A stretch of DNA of 51,620 bases from an uncultured Blautia sp. GTDB taxonomy: Bacteria; Bacillota; Clostridia; Lachnospirales; Lachnospiraceae. The position numbers and the translations under genes are program-made. The stretch spans positions 1 through 51,620 of the forward strand of contig CAKRKL010000002.1 in NCBI GenBank assembly GCA_934358405.1. The letters are read 5' to 3'. Positions 51,460 to 51,620 of the stretch are shown piece by piece; the first letter of the stretch is position 1; every line of letters begins with the position of its first letter. The notes beneath the pieces were generated by a model. That model did not search any database. It saw only the letters and a list, made by a program, of their open reading frames with translations, and had not been told where the DNA came from.

Positions 51460-51620
51460 ATGTATAGTGAGAAAGTAATGGATCATTTCCAGCATCCTCG
51501 TAATGTTGGAGAAATAGAGAACGCAAGCGGTGTCGGTACAGTGGGAAATGCCAAATGCGGCGATATTATGAGAATTTTCCTTGATATCGATGATGAGACA
51601 CATATTATCAGAGACTGCAA
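51460..51620 (+). CDS. nifU: Fe-S cluster scaffold protein NifU/IscU, N-terminal part
   Basis: The frame starts at ATG 51460 after CAGGAGG and runs off the window, so only 53 complete residues are seen. MYSEKVMDHFQHPRNVGEIE and GTVGNAKCGDIMRIF are the IscU/NifU N-terminal signatures, with the first cluster ligand Cys33 and Asp35. It accepts sulfur from the NifS encoded just upstream. The remaining two cysteine ligands lie beyond the edge. Confidence 0.92.
   Translation, partial: MYSEKVMDHFQHPRNVGEIENASGVGTVGNAKCGDIMRIFLDIDDETHIIRDC

Noticed and set aside
1-51620. tRNA or rRNA genes, prophage or insertion-sequence genes
   Set aside because: I saw no tRNA-like GTTCGA arms with paired acceptor ends, no rRNA segments and no transposase or phage structural genes; XerD is the chromosomal type.

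Overview
The window is a 51.6-kb piece of chromosome from a low-GC, spore-forming Gram-positive bacterium, most likely a gut Lachnospiraceae close to Blautia. This rests on the complete spoIIIA operon, spoIVB, spo0A, spoIIM and CotF-like genes, purine-rich Shine-Dalgarno sites, TTGACA/TATAAT promoters, and protein sequences of clostridial type. The species is inference. No rRNA, tRNA, CRISPR array, prophage or insertion sequence is visible.

Layout. (1) Positions 1-6260 hold a sialic-acid use locus. A ROK kinase, cut by the window edge, diverges from an operon for a sugar ABC importer (binding protein and two permeases, no ATPase gene), nanE, nanA and an SGNH esterase. (2) Positions 6440-9250 encode the Trk potassium uptake pair trkA-trkH. 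(3) Positions 9314-14583 hold a divergon. A TetR regulator and a DUF6062 protein are on the minus strand, facing a secreted protein of about 1206 residues built largely of L-x-x-G heptads. Both facing promoters carry the same TGAC-N5-GTCA palindrome over the -35 box. This is the best candidate for an undescribed system. (4) Positions 14734-20987 encode a RodA/FtsW protein, acyl carrier protein, glutamyl-tRNA synthetase, a short UvrD-type helicase and an orphan membrane-anchored extracellular protein.

(5) Positions 21091-39573 follow the conserved Firmicutes order spoIIIAA-AH ... asp23-nusB-xseAB-ispA-dxs-tlyA-argR-recN-spoIVB-spo0A. prfC stands where accBC lie in Bacillus, nadK is added, folD is absent, and spoIVB is inverted. 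spoIIIAA appears to start with AUA, and spoIIIAF and spoIIIAG overlap by 137 nt. A 178-bp terminal-inverted-repeat element lies between asp23 and nusB. (6) Positions 39639-47436 encode glycogen synthase, two small CotF-like proteins, recA-recX with a LexA box, RNase Y, SpoIIM and XerD. (7) Positions 47572-51620 hold DAHP synthase and a SpoVB/MurJ-type flippase on the minus strand, then nifS and the start of nifU.

Functional links: ABC importer, NanA, ROK kinase and NanE together would turn sialic acid into GlcNAc-6-phosphate. Spo0A starts sporulation, SpoIIIA-AH and SpoIIM act in engulfment and forespore feeding, and SpoIVB signals sigma-K activation. IspA and Dxs supply isoprenoids, probably for the lipid carrier that the RodA- and MurJ-type proteins depend on.
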